Shown: positions 55,373-63,952 of the stretch, in pieces
How positions within the stretch are numbered: the first letter of the stretch is position 1
How the letters are laid out: the number at the start of each line of letters is the position of its first letter
Assembly (NCBI GenBank): GCA_011523505.1
Contig: WTGP01000026.1
Coordinates: forward strand, 182,263 to 246,262
Reading direction: 5' to 3'
DNA length: 64,000 nt
Origin: Gammaproteobacteria bacterium
GTDB taxonomy: Bacteria > Pseudomonadota > Gammaproteobacteria > Steroidobacterales > Foliamicaceae
Notes under the pieces: model-generated
What the model was told of the DNA's origin: nothing
The model's database searches: none
What the model saw: only the letters and a program-made list of their open reading frames with translations
Position numbers and translations under genes: made by a program

Positions 55373-56751
55373 ATCGTTTGCTTGGATTATCGGGATTGGC
55401 GATCATCCTGGCCGCTCCCGTCGCAGCCCAGGAAGAGTCGCAGCCGGCTGTCCCTCTGGAACAGGCCGACTCCGTACTCGAACTTCTCGAACTGGTCCGC
55501 CTGGAGGCTCGGGAGGGTACCCGGCTTAACCGCGAGCGGGTGGAACGCTTTCGCCAGACCCGCGACGAGCGCCAGCGCATGCTGGAGGACGTTTCGCGCG
55601 AGCTGGCCGCGGAGGAGCGTCGCAGCACCACGCTGAACCGGCGCTACGAGCAGAACGAAACCCAACTCGCGGACCTGGAGGAACGGCTGCAAATCCGGAT
55701 CGGTAACTTCGGCGAACTGTTCGGCGTCGTGCGCGACGTGGCCGGTGACACCTACGGCCAGGTCCAGACGTCGCTGGTGTCGGCGCAGTATCCGAACCGC
55801 CTGGATCTGGTCAGCGAAATGGCGCTTGCAGAGGAGCTGCCCAGCCTGGAGGATCTGCGCGGCCTGCAGTTGATGCTGCTGGAGGAAATGGCGCAGTCCG
55901 GCCAGGTCGTTCGCTTTGACGCGGAAATTACCGATCCTTCCGGCCAGACCAGCGCGGGCGACGTGATCCGCGTCGGGGCCTTCAACCTGGTCCACGACGG
56001 CAAGTTCCTGACCCACAATGCCGCAACCGGAGCGCTGCAGATACTGCCCCGCCAGCCTGCGGGCCGCTATCTCAACATGGCCGAGGACCTGGTCGAAGCC
56101 ACGTCGGGCACGGTGGAGATGGCGGTCGATCCGACCCGCGGGCAACTGCTGGGGATGCTGATTCAGGCTCCGGATCTGGGCGAGCGCCTGCAGCAGGGCG
56201 GCTACGTGGGCTACACGATCATCGGCATGGGGGCCATCGGCCTGCTGATCGCGCTTTGGCGTCTGGTCGTGCTGCAGGGCGCCGGCCGCCGTATCCGTGC
56301 GCAGCTCAAGAGCTCGAGCGCAAGCAAAAACAACGCTCTGGGCCGGATCCTGGCCGTCTACGAGGAACACCAGACCGGCAACCTGGACGCCCTGGCGCTC
56401 AAGCTCGATGAAGCGATCATGCGGGAAGCGCCGATACTCGAGCGCTACCAGGGGATACTCAAGGTGTTTGCCGCGGTCGCCCCGCTGCTGGGGCTGCTGG
56501 GCACGGTGGTCGGCATGATCATCACCTTCCAGCAGTTGACGCTGTTCGGAACCGGCGACCCGAAACTGATGGCCGGAGGAATTTCGCAGGCCCTGATCAC
56601 GACCGTACTGGGCCTGATCGTAGCCATCCCTCTGGTACTGCTGCACAGCGTTGTTTCCAGTTCCAGCCAGGCGCTGGTGGAAATCCTGGAGGAGCAGAGC
56701 GCCGGCCTGATCGCACGCAGGGCCGAAGGCGATGCCGCGGCGGAGGCTTGA
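55369..56751 (+). CDS. TtpC-like MotA/TolQ/ExbB proton channel protein
   Basis: This 460-residue protein has a signal peptide, a periplasmic coiled-coil region to about residue 130, then the MotA/TolQ/ExbB membrane domain: GYTIIGMGAIGLLIALWRLVV, ILKVFAAVAPLLGLLGTVVGM and LITTVLGLIVAIPLVLLH. Long ExbB homologues of this kind are known as TtpC in Vibrio TonB2 systems and are required for receptor energising. It is followed by a shorter ExbB, so the operon has two such channel proteins. Confidence 0.88.
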   Translation: MNRLLGLSGLAIILAAPVAAQEESQPAVPLEQADSVLELLELVRLEAREGTRLNRERVERFRQTRDERQRMLEDVSRELAAEERRSTTLNRRYEQNETQLADLEERLQIRIGNFGELFGVVRDVAGDTYGQVQTSLVSAQYPNRLDLVSEMALAEELPSLEDLRGLQLMLLEEMAQSGQVVRFDAEITDPSGQTSAGDVIRVGAFNLVHDGKFLTHNAATGALQILPRQPAGRYLNMAEDLVEATSGTVEMAVDPTRGQLLGMLIQAPDLGERLQQGGYVGYTIIGMGAIGLLIALWRLVVLQGAGRRIRAQLKSSSASKNNALGRILAVYEEHQTGNLDALALKLDEAIMREAPILERYQGILKVFAAVAPLLGLLGTVVGMIITFQQLTLFGTGDPKLMAGGISQALITTVLGLIVAIPLVLLHSVVSSSSQALVEILEEQSAGLIARRAEGDAAAEA

Positions 56752-56776
56752 GGAGGGCCAGGCTGGAGACCGGTAG

Positions 56777-57331
56777 ATGACTTTCCTGTTCGAAGTCTGG
56801 GTTTCCATCCGCGGCTTTTTCGAGCTGGGCGGCCCGGTGCTTTACGGAATCCTGGCCGTCACCATGCTGATGTGGACGCTGATCGTGGAGCGGCTCTGGT
56901 ACTTCTTCGGCGTTCTCCCCGGCGAAATGCGCGGCGCCCGGCAGCTGTGGGAAAGCGGACGCCGCGACGGTTCCTGGTTCGCAGCGAACCTTCGGCGCCT
57001 GATTCTCTCGGAGGTCGGCCTGAGCGCCCGGCGTAACCTGGGGCTGATACAGACGCTGATGCAGATACTGCCGCTTCTGGGCCTGCTGGGCACGGTGTGG
57101 GGCATGGTCCAGGTGTTCGAGATCATGACCGTGTTCGGCACCGGCAACGCGCGCCTGATGGCCGGCGGCGTTTCGCAGGCCACGATCCCCACGATGTCGG
57201 GGCTGGTCGCCGCGCTGTCCGGTCTGTACCTGTCGGCCTGGCTGAAACAGCGGGCAAAGCTCAAGATGGAGGAGCTCGAAGACGTCCTGGAAATGCAGTT
57301 CGACGAACAACCCCGCGAGGCAGCCGCATGA
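56777..57331 (+). CDS. exbB: Biopolymer transporter ExbB
   Basis: This 184-residue inner-membrane protein forms the proton channel with ExbD and drives TonB. Membrane blocks are PVLYGILAVTMLMWTLIVERLW, TLMQILPLLGLLGTVWGMVQVF and SQATIPTMSGLVAALSGLYLS. It is shorter than E. coli ExbB (244) and matches the TonB2-type ExbB2. The start lies 25 bases after the ttpC-like gene. The stop overlaps the exbD start (ATGA). Confidence 0.92.
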   Translation: MTFLFEVWVSIRGFFELGGPVLYGILAVTMLMWTLIVERLWYFFGVLPGEMRGARQLWESGRRDGSWFAANLRRLILSEVGLSARRNLGLIQTLMQILPLLGLLGTVWGMVQVFEIMTVFGTGNARLMAGGVSQATIPTMSGLVAALSGLYLSAWLKQRAKLKMEELEDVLEMQFDEQPREAAA

Positions 57332-57738
57332 TTCAACGCAAGCACCGCAAGCGGTTGCAGGAAGAGGCCGAGATCAACATTACGCCTATGCTCGACATCG
57401 TGTTCATCATGCTGATCTTCTTCATCGTCACTACTTCCTTCGTGAAGGAACTGGGCGTGGACCTGGACCGGCCCTCGAACGCTCCGGTCCAGGAGAAGAA
57501 GCGTTCCGAAGTGATCCCGGTGCGGATAGACGCCAACGGACAGGTGTTCGTCGAAGACCGGCTTGTGCATGAGGGCGCGATACGGGCCAACATCGTCTCG
57601 GGGCTGGCCGGAAAGCCCGACGCGACGGTGGTTGTGATCGCGGACCGGAACGCGGATTCCCGCTTCATCGTGACCGTGGTCGACCAGGCGCGGGTGGCGG
57701 GCGCCGAAAAGGTCTCCCTCGCTGCCGCAGCAAACTAG
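57328..57738 (+). CDS. exbD: Biopolymer transporter ExbD (first copy)
   Basis: ExbD anchors in the inner membrane and couples proton flow to TonB. The 136-residue protein has NITPMLDIVFIMLIFFIVTT, with the essential Asp in the membrane helix, and a periplasmic domain ending in DQARVAGAEKVSLA. It overlaps exbB by four bases and precedes a second exbD by 12. The two copies share the N-terminal signature closely but diverge in the periplasmic domain. Confidence 0.93.
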   Translation: MIQRKHRKRLQEEAEINITPMLDIVFIMLIFFIVTTSFVKELGVDLDRPSNAPVQEKKRSEVIPVRIDANGQVFVEDRLVHEGAIRANIVSGLAGKPDATVVVIADRNADSRFIVTVVDQARVAGAEKVSLAAAAN

Positions 57739-57750
57739 GAGCAGGGCGCG

Positions 57751-58158
57751 ATGCCGCAGATACGAAGACGAAAACCGGAAGAAGAGGGCGAGATCAACAT
57801 CACGCCGATGCTCGATATCGTGTTCATCATGCTGATCTTCTTCATCGTGACCACATCCTTCGTGAAGGAGCCAGGCATCAATCCTTCCCGTCCCTTTGCG
57901 CAGACGGCGGCCACCAAGGAGCTGGGCAATATCATGATCGCGGTATCGCGCGACGATCATATCTGGATGAACAAGAATCGGGTGGAATTGGCGGGGGTCC
58001 GCCAGTTGGTTGAAGCGGCGCGGGCGGAAAACCCTGAAAGCAGCGTTATCATCGTGGCGGATGAATCCGCGTCCACCGGCATGGTGATCGACCTGATGGA
58101 CCAGGTCAGGGCTGCCGGCGTGACCAGCGTTGCATTGGCCGCGGAAGGAGTGGATTAG
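57751..58158 (+). CDS. Biopolymer transporter ExbD (second copy)
   Basis: This 135-residue ExbD paralogue repeats NITPMLDIVFIMLIFFIVTT exactly and ends with DLMDQVRAAGVTSVALA. Its periplasmic part differs from the first copy (SRPFAQTAATKELGNIMIAV). Such pairs can give a heteromeric ExbD in the complex. It lies 12 bases downstream of exbD and two bases before tonB. The membrane Asp is present. Confidence 0.92.
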   Translation: MPQIRRRKPEEEGEINITPMLDIVFIMLIFFIVTTSFVKEPGINPSRPFAQTAATKELGNIMIAVSRDDHIWMNKNRVELAGVRQLVEAARAENPESSVIIVADESASTGMVIDLMDQVRAAGVTSVALAAEGVD

Positions 58159-58160
58159 CG

Positions 58161-58799
58161 ATGAACCAAACAAGATGGCGTATGGTGGGGTCGATAGCCG
58201 GCGGCATATTCGTTGCGCTGGTGCTTTTTCTGATCATGAACACGCTGATAACGGGCGGGCGCGGGCAGCAGGGCGCTGCCACGGCCGGACAGATCGTGGA
58301 CCTGATACGCGTGCAGGAAGACGAGATCGTCCAGACCAAGAAACGGGTCAAGCCCAAGAAGCCGCCGCCGCCCAAGGATCCACCGCCGCCGCCCAGGCTG
58401 AAGGTGTCCAACGAGGCCAAGCCGCAAAAGAATCCAATGCGCCTCGATCTTCCCAAGATCGATGTTTCCGGCGCTGCCGGGGGCGGTCCCTTCATCGGCA
58501 GTTGGAGCCCGGGCGATCCGGCGGCCGAGGGCGATGCGGTTCCGATCGTGCGCATCGACCCGCAGTGGCCCCGCGAGGCGCTGATGGACGGAACCGAGGG
58601 CTACGTCAGGTGCGAAGTGCTGATCGGCCCCGACGGCAGCGTGCTGGACGTCAAGGTTCTGGAAGCCGCTCCGGGCCGCCTGTTCGTGCGCAACGCGCTG
58701 CGGGCCGTACGGCGCTGGAAATTCAAGCCGCGAATAGTGGATGGCGTGGCCGTGGAACGGTGGGCCACGACGAGTATCGTTTTCCAGCTGGACGACTGA
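58161..58799 (+). CDS. tonB: Energy transducer TonB
   Basis: TonB spans the periplasm and delivers proton-motive force to outer-membrane receptors. The 212-residue protein has one N-terminal membrane helix (IAGGIFVALVLFLIMNTLI), a proline-rich linker (KPKKPPPPKDPPPPPRLK) and the C-terminal TonB domain: VRIDPQWPREALMDGTEGYV, GRLFVRNALRAVRRWKFKP and TSIVFQLDD. It is of the short TonB2 kind. It would serve the two receptors in this window among others. Confidence 0.95.
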   Translation: MNQTRWRMVGSIAGGIFVALVLFLIMNTLITGGRGQQGAATAGQIVDLIRVQEDEIVQTKKRVKPKKPPPPKDPPPPPRLKVSNEAKPQKNPMRLDLPKIDVSGAAGGGPFIGSWSPGDPAAEGDAVPIVRIDPQWPREALMDGTEGYVRCEVLIGPDGSVLDVKVLEAAPGRLFVRNALRAVRRWKFKPRIVDGVAVERWATTSIVFQLDD

Positions 58800-60080
58800 A
58801 TGGGTAAACGCCTTGCTCTGTTGTCGGCATTGCTGATGCTGGCGCCGCAGGCGCCGGCGCAGAACGATCCCGGAAATCTGCCGCAGTGGCACCCGTTGCG
58901 CCCGGATCGCGTGGCGGAAGAACGCGAGGAGCCGCCCGCATCCATGAGCGAGAGCTTCTACCGTCGACTTTCCCGCACGCATGAACTGCTGGACGAGGAC
59001 AATCTGACCGAAGCACTGGACCTGATGGACCGAATCCGTCCCGATCGGATCAGTGACTACGAGGCGGCCCAGCTCTATCAGACCTATGGCTTTATTTACT
59101 CGCAATTGGAAAGGGAAGACGAGGCCTTTGTGGCGTTCGAGCAGTGCCTGGAGCTGGACGCCCTGCCGACCCTGGTGCAACAGGGCATCGTGTACTCGGT
59201 CGCGGGCTACTATTCGGGCGAGGAACGCTTCGAGGATTCCAACAGCACCATGCTGCGCTGGTTCCGTTACGAAGCGGAACCCCGATCCGAGGCCTACATA
59301 TTGATGGGCGCCAATTTCGCCCAGCAGGAATTGATGCGGGAAGCATTGCCCTACGTGATTCGCGCCAATGAACTGGCCGAAGAGCCCAATGAGAGTTGGC
59401 GAAACCTGCAACTGGCCATCCACGTTGAGTTGGGTCAGACTTCCGAAGCCATCGACCTGTTGAAGGAGAACATCGGAATCTGGCCGGACAAGCTGCGCTT
59501 CTACCAGGTGCTGTCCGGTCTTTACATGGAGGTCGAGAACGATGAGGGCGCACTTTCCGCGCTGACCATTCCCTGGCATCAGGGCATGCTGGAAGATGAA
59601 TCCGACATTCTGAGCCTTACGCGGCTCAACCTCTTTCTGGAGAACCCGGCCCGCGCGGGTGAGATCCTGCACCTGGCGATGGAGCGGGGCCACGTCGAAG
59701 AGAACTTCGAAAACCTCCGCCTGCTGTTGAACTCATGGACCATGGCGCGTGAAATGGACCGTGCCGTGAACGCCATCGACAAACTCGCCGAGCTCGCCGA
59801 CGACGGCGAGTTCTACCATCGCAAGGCCATGCTTCTGAACGAGACGGGCGACTGGGACGGGGTGGTGGACTCCTGCCGCCGTGCGCTGGAAAAAGGCGGA
59901 CTCGAGAATCCCGGCGAAGTATGGATACTGATGGGCGTTGCCCTGGCGGAATTGCGGCGTTTCGACGATGCCCTCGAGGCATTCGAAAACGCAAAAAATG
60001 AGGGGCCCGACAACATTCGCCGCAACGCCAACGCCTGGATCGGCTACGTCAGGGATCGAACCGGAGACTCCTCCCCCTAG
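58800..60080 (+). CDS. TPR-repeat protein of the TonB operon
   Basis: This 426-residue exported protein (signal LALLSALLMLAPQAPAQ) carries many tetratricopeptide repeats, such as YQTYGFIYSQLEREDEAFVAFEQCLEL and VLSGLYMEVENDEGALSAL, and ends with a TPR near residue 400 (LAELRRFDDALEAFENAKN). TPR proteins close TtpC-type TonB operons in many marine gammaproteobacteria; their role is unresolved. The ATG directly follows the tonB stop. Its 3' end overlaps the convergent acyltransferase gene by four bases. Confidence 0.85.
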   Translation: MGKRLALLSALLMLAPQAPAQNDPGNLPQWHPLRPDRVAEEREEPPASMSESFYRRLSRTHELLDEDNLTEALDLMDRIRPDRISDYEAAQLYQTYGFIYSQLEREDEAFVAFEQCLELDALPTLVQQGIVYSVAGYYSGEERFEDSNSTMLRWFRYEAEPRSEAYILMGANFAQQELMREALPYVIRANELAEEPNESWRNLQLAIHVELGQTSEAIDLLKENIGIWPDKLRFYQVLSGLYMEVENDEGALSALTIPWHQGMLEDESDILSLTRLNLFLENPARAGEILHLAMERGHVEENFENLRLLLNSWTMAREMDRAVNAIDKLAELADDGEFYHRKAMLLNETGDWDGVVDSCRRALEKGGLENPGEVWILMGVALAELRRFDDALEAFENAKNEGPDNIRRNANAWIGYVRDRTGDSSP

Positions 60081-60796
60081 CGTCGATCCTGCGCCAGCGC
60101 GGCTTGCATGGCCCTCCTGCATTCCTGCGCGAGTTGCTCGGCCTGGTGGGAGCGGCGCCCGCCTCCCGTGACCCTGATCGGCTCCAGAAAGCGCACCTCG
60201 ATTGTCGAAGGCGTGAACAGCCACGACCCCGACGGCAACAGGCGGCGGCAGCCGCGAATGGCCACGGGAACGACCGGCAGTCCACCGGCGGCGGCGGCGG
60301 CAAAGGCCCCGGGCCGGAAGGGCAGCAGCCCGGGATCCGGAATAAAGGTTCCCTCCGGAAAAATCGCCAGCGATTGACCGGACCGGGCGGCCCTGAGCAC
60401 GGTCCGCACATCACCGATGCGCTCCTTTCCCTCCTCCCGTTCCACGAACACGGCGCCGATGCGGCTCAGCATGCGGCCGGCCAGAAGCACCGAGCGCATC
60501 TCGCGCTTGATGACCAGCCGAAAGCCGGGGGGCAGCAGGGCGCAGAGCAGGATTCCGTCGGCGAAGCTCTCATGATTGGCGGCAACCACGCAGGGCTCCG
60601 ACGGCAGGTTCTCAAGCCCATGCACCCGGGGCCATGCGCCGCCAAGTCGGAATATGACCCGCGAAGCCTTGCGGGCCAGCCAGCTGCATCGTTCCACTCC
60701 CGGAAGCACCAGGATCACCAGCGAAGTGGTCAGCGCGATCGTGCAGAACACGCTCCAACCCCAGAGCGTGTAAGGGATTTTTCGAAGCCGCGTCAT
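60077..60796 (-). CDS. 1-acyl-sn-glycerol-3-phosphate acyltransferase family protein
   Basis: This 239-residue membrane enzyme likely adds an acyl chain to lysophosphatidic acid in phospholipid synthesis. The acyltransferase motifs are NHESFAD (H-x4-D) near residue 90 and IFPEGTF, with an N-terminal helix (WSVFCTIALTTSLVILVL). ATG at 60796 is taken; an upstream frame lacks homology. Only 13 bases separate it from the divergent xerD. Confidence 0.88.
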   Translation of the reverse strand: MTRLRKIPYTLWGWSVFCTIALTTSLVILVLPGVERCSWLARKASRVIFRLGGAWPRVHGLENLPSEPCVVAANHESFADGILLCALLPPGFRLVIKREMRSVLLAGRMLSRIGAVFVEREEGKERIGDVRTVLRAARSGQSLAIFPEGTFIPDPGLLPFRPGAFAAAAAGGLPVVPVAIRGCRRLLPSGSWLFTPSTIEVRFLEPIRVTGGGRRSHQAEQLAQECRRAMQAALAQDRR

Positions 60797-60809
60797 AATT
60801 GTAAATTTT

Positions 60810-61700
60810 ATGGCCAGCCCCGAACTACTTGATCGCTTTCTTGACGCAATGTGGTCGGAACAGGGGCTCGCCCGCAATACCCTGGCCGCCTACGGTTCCG
60901 ATCTCCGGCTGCTGGAACGGTGGCTCGGCAGGCGCGGCAAGGAATTGACGGAGGCGGGCAAACCGGACCTGCTGGCCTTCATCGGCGAACGGACCGCGGA
61001 AGGCGTCAATGCCCGCACGCTGGCGCGGCAACTGTCCACCGCCCGGCGTTTCTACGGCTACCTGGTGCGGGAGGGCCTGATGGATCGTGATCCTTCGGCG
61101 CAGATCGCCACCCCGCGCGTGGGACGGCCGCTGCCGCATTCCCTGACGGAAAACGAAGTCGAGGACCTGCTGGCCGCGCCCTCGTTGTCGGACCCGCTGG
61201 GGGTGCGCGACCGGTGCATGCTGGAGGTGCTGTACGCGACCGGGCTGCGGGTCAGCGAGCTGATCGGTCTGACCGTGTCGCAAATGAACCTGGCCAACGG
61301 GGTCCTCCGGGTCGAAGGCAAGGGGTCGAAGGAGAGACTGGTCCCGCTCGGAGACGAGGCGGCCGATTGGGTGCGGAAATTCCTGGATGGCGCCCGCCGC
61401 GAAATCCTCGGGGAGAGGGTCAGCGACGCGCTATTCCCCACCCGCAGGGGCGCGGCCATGACCCGGCAGGCGTTCTGGCAGCGGCTGCGCAAGCACGGCG
61501 CCGCCGCGGGCATTACGGAAGGCCTGACGCCGCATACCTTGCGGCACGCCTTTGCCACGCATCTGCTGGATCATGGCGCCGACCTGAGGGTCGTGCAATT
61601 GCTGCTGGGGCACAGCAGCCTCTCGACGACGCAAATCTACACCCAGGTGGCGCGAAAGCGCCTGCGCGACCTGCACCGCCGCCACCACCCCCGAGCATAG
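60810..61700 (+). CDS. xerD: Site-specific tyrosine recombinase XerD
   Basis: XerD, with XerC, resolves chromosome dimers at dif. The 296-residue protein has the SAM-like N-terminal domain (LARNTLAAYGSDLRLLERWL) and the catalytic domain with ATGLRVSELIGLT (Arg), VEGKGSKERLVPL (Lys), LTPHTLRHAFATHLLDHGAD (His-x2-Arg), LLGHSSLSTTQIYTQV (His and the nucleophilic Tyr). Nothing around it suggests an integrase of a mobile element; length and motifs match the housekeeping enzyme. Confidence 0.95.
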   Translation: MASPELLDRFLDAMWSEQGLARNTLAAYGSDLRLLERWLGRRGKELTEAGKPDLLAFIGERTAEGVNARTLARQLSTARRFYGYLVREGLMDRDPSAQIATPRVGRPLPHSLTENEVEDLLAAPSLSDPLGVRDRCMLEVLYATGLRVSELIGLTVSQMNLANGVLRVEGKGSKERLVPLGDEAADWVRKFLDGARREILGERVSDALFPTRRGAAMTRQAFWQRLRKHGAAAGITEGLTPHTLRHAFATHLLDHGADLRVVQLLLGHSSLSTTQIYTQVARKRLRDLHRRHHPRA

Positions 61701-61819
61701 CGTGGAGTGCCTGTGCCACTACCTGCCGGGATACGCCGGCAAGCACATCCCTGTGGGCTCGGCTTCGGCATCCCTGCCTCAGACGCTCCCTGCAGGTAGT
61801 GGCACAGGCACTCCCCGCT
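61699..61819. repeat. Long inverted repeat between xerD and the quinone oxidoreductase gene
   Basis: A 23-bp perfect inverted repeat (61704-61726 with 61792-61814) extends to about 28 bp with one mismatch, ending at 61699 and 61819. The loop of ~65 bases holds a smaller palindrome (TGCCGG/CCGGCA). The whole element is about 121 bp and lies between two convergent genes. It looks like a mobile palindromic element or a strong bidirectional terminator; no T-run is seen. Confidence 0.8.
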
Positions 61820-61838
61820 GGACCCTGGGGTTTTGCGT

Positions 61839-62819
61839 TCAGGGGATGGTGAGGACCAGTTTGCCGCGGGTGAGGTTGGCTTCCATGAGTGTGTGTGCAG
61901 CTTCCGCTTGTTCCAGAGGAAACGAGCGTTGCACGACGGGGCGGAGTTCGCCCGATTCCAGCAGCGGCCACAAGTGCTCCCGCACCGCAGCTGCGATTTC
62001 CGCCTTCTCTTCGTTCGACCGCGGCCGCAGCGTGGAGCCGGTAATCCACAGGTGCGACATCATCACCCGCCGGATGTCGAGTTCCGTCTTCGGCCCGCCC
62101 AGCGCCGCGATCAGCACCAGCCGGCCGCCGGGCCTGAGGCTGCGGAGATTGTCGCGTAGATAGGGCGCGCCCACCATGCACAGAACGACATCCACGCCTT
62201 TGCCGCCGGTTGCGGTTTTCAGCGCCGCGGGCCAGTCTTCGGTCCGATAGCACGCGCCGCCCCAGGCGCCCAGGTCCCGGCAGAACTGCACTTTCTCCTC
62301 GCTGCCGGCCGTCACGAAGACGCGCGCGCCGAGGGCGTTGGCAATCCCGATGGCCGCGGTCCCGATTCCGCTGGCGCCCCCGTGCACCAGAACGGTGTCG
62401 CCCTCGCGCAACCGGCCGGCGTCCACGAGATTGGTCCAAACGGTGAACCAGGTTTCCGGAATGGCCGCGGCCTTCGTCATGGACACGCCGTTCGGGACCG
62501 GAAGGCAGAGCGCCGCGGGGGCCACGCAGTATTCGGCGTACCCTCCGCCCGGAACCAGTGCGCAGACCGGCTCGCCCACGGCCGGGCTTGCCACCCCGTC
62601 GCCAACCGCCTCGACATGACCCGCCACTTCCAGCCCCGGCCATTCCGGCGCGCCGGCGGGTGGCGGATAGATGCCCTGCCGTTGCATGCAATCGGGCCGG
62701 TTTACGCCGGCGGCGGCCACCCGGATCAATACCTCCCCCGCGGCGGGGACAGGCCTGGGCCGCCGTTCGACAACCAGCACTTCAGGACCCCCCGGCCTCG
62801 AAATAGCAACTACGCGCAT
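61839..62819 (-). CDS. NAD(P)H:quinone oxidoreductase-like medium-chain dehydrogenase
   Basis: This 326-residue protein belongs to the zinc-free quinone oxidoreductase (QOR, PIG3) group of the MDR superfamily: GPEVLVVERRPRPVPAAGEVLI, AAGVNRPDCMQRQGIYPPPA, VHGGASGIGTAAIGIANALG (nucleotide-binding glycines) and MSHLWITGSTLRPRS. It would reduce quinones or enones with NADPH. ATG at 62819 starts MRVVAISRPGGPEVL, fitting the family; upstream frame is not homologous. It is divergent from moaA with 58 bases between starts. Confidence 0.9.
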   Translation of the reverse strand: MRVVAISRPGGPEVLVVERRPRPVPAAGEVLIRVAAAGVNRPDCMQRQGIYPPPAGAPEWPGLEVAGHVEAVGDGVASPAVGEPVCALVPGGGYAEYCVAPAALCLPVPNGVSMTKAAAIPETWFTVWTNLVDAGRLREGDTVLVHGGASGIGTAAIGIANALGARVFVTAGSEEKVQFCRDLGAWGGACYRTEDWPAALKTATGGKGVDVVLCMVGAPYLRDNLRSLRPGGRLVLIAALGGPKTELDIRRVMMSHLWITGSTLRPRSNEEKAEIAAAVREHLWPLLESGELRPVVQRSFPLEQAEAAHTLMEANLTRGKLVLTIP

Positions 62820-62877
62820 ACGCGGCAGGCAGTATATCCGGCTTGCCCAAGCGACCGGAATCGCCGAAGATTGGCGC

Positions 62878-63939
62878 ATGGAGAGTACTTGGGGAAGCAA
62901 TACCGGCATCGTTGAGCTGCGTCCGGACGTGCGCGACACGCTGGGGCGCCCGCTGCGGGACCTGCGCATTTCCGTAATGGACCGGTGCAATTTCCGTTGC
63001 CCCTATTGCATGCCGGAAGACATCTACGATCGTAATTTCCGCTTTCTTTCCAGCCGCGAACGCCTGTCGTTCTCCGAAATCGTGCGGCTGACCCGGCTGT
63101 TCGCCCGAATGGGCGCCTGCAAGCTGCGCATTACCGGCGGGGAGCCGCTGTTGCGCGCGGGCCTCGCCGACCTGATCGGCGACCTTTCCCGGCTCGAAGG
63201 CGTCGAGGATATCGCGCTCACCACCAACGGCGTGCTGCTTGCGCAGCAGGCGGCGGCGCTCACCGCCGCCGGACTGGACCGCGTGACGGTCAGCCTGGAT
63301 GCCGTGGACGAAGAACTGTTCCGGCGGATGAGCGGGGGCAGGGGACGTCTCGAGGCCGTGCTGGACGGAATCTCCGAGGCGCGCGCGGCCGGATTGAACC
63401 CGATCAAGATCAACGCCGTAATCCAGCGCGGCGTGAACGACGGCCATGTGCCCGAGCTGGTCGATCATTTCCGGGGGACCGGAATGATCCTCCGGTTCAT
63501 CGAGTACATGGACGTGGGCACGATCAACAACTGGAGCGAAACGCAGACCGTGCCGGCCGCGGAGATCGTGGAAACGATCCATCGGCGCTGGCCCTTGCGA
63601 CCGCTTGAGGCGAACTACCACGGCGAAGTGGCCCGGCGCTACGAATTCGTGGACGGGCAGGGGGAGCTTGGATTCATTACTTCCGTCTCCCAGCCGTTCT
63701 GCGGCTCCTGCAACCGCGCCCGCCTGTCCTCCGACGGTCGTCTCTTTACCTGCCTGTTTGCCTCCGAGGGGCTCGATCTGCGCGGCCCGATGCGCGACGG
63801 CGCCCCGGACGATGCGTTGCTGAACCTCATGAGGGGCCGCTGGTCGCGGCGCGCTGACCGCTACAGCGAGTTGCGGAGTTCGGGCCGCGCCGGGGCGGGG
63901 ACGGACAAAAGAGTGGAAATGTATTACATCGGCGGTTAG
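62878..63939 (+). CDS. moaA: GTP 3',8-cyclase
   Basis: MoaA is a radical SAM enzyme that starts molybdenum cofactor synthesis by cyclising GTP. The 353-residue protein has the N-terminal cluster motif DRCNFRCPYCMPED, RITGGEPLLRAGL, and the C-terminal second cluster motif QPFCGSCNRARLSSDGRLFTCL, ending in the family's GG (YYIGG). ATG at 62878 is selected; the longer frame overlaps the divergent gene. No other moa genes are in the window. Confidence 0.96.
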   Translation: MESTWGSNTGIVELRPDVRDTLGRPLRDLRISVMDRCNFRCPYCMPEDIYDRNFRFLSSRERLSFSEIVRLTRLFARMGACKLRITGGEPLLRAGLADLIGDLSRLEGVEDIALTTNGVLLAQQAAALTAAGLDRVTVSLDAVDEELFRRMSGGRGRLEAVLDGISEARAAGLNPIKINAVIQRGVNDGHVPELVDHFRGTGMILRFIEYMDVGTINNWSETQTVPAAEIVETIHRRWPLRPLEANYHGEVARRYEFVDGQGELGFITSVSQPFCGSCNRARLSSDGRLFTCLFASEGLDLRGPMRDGAPDDALLNLMRGRWSRRADRYSELRSSGRAGAGTDKRVEMYYIGG

Positions 63940-63952
63940 TATGCGCGCGGGT

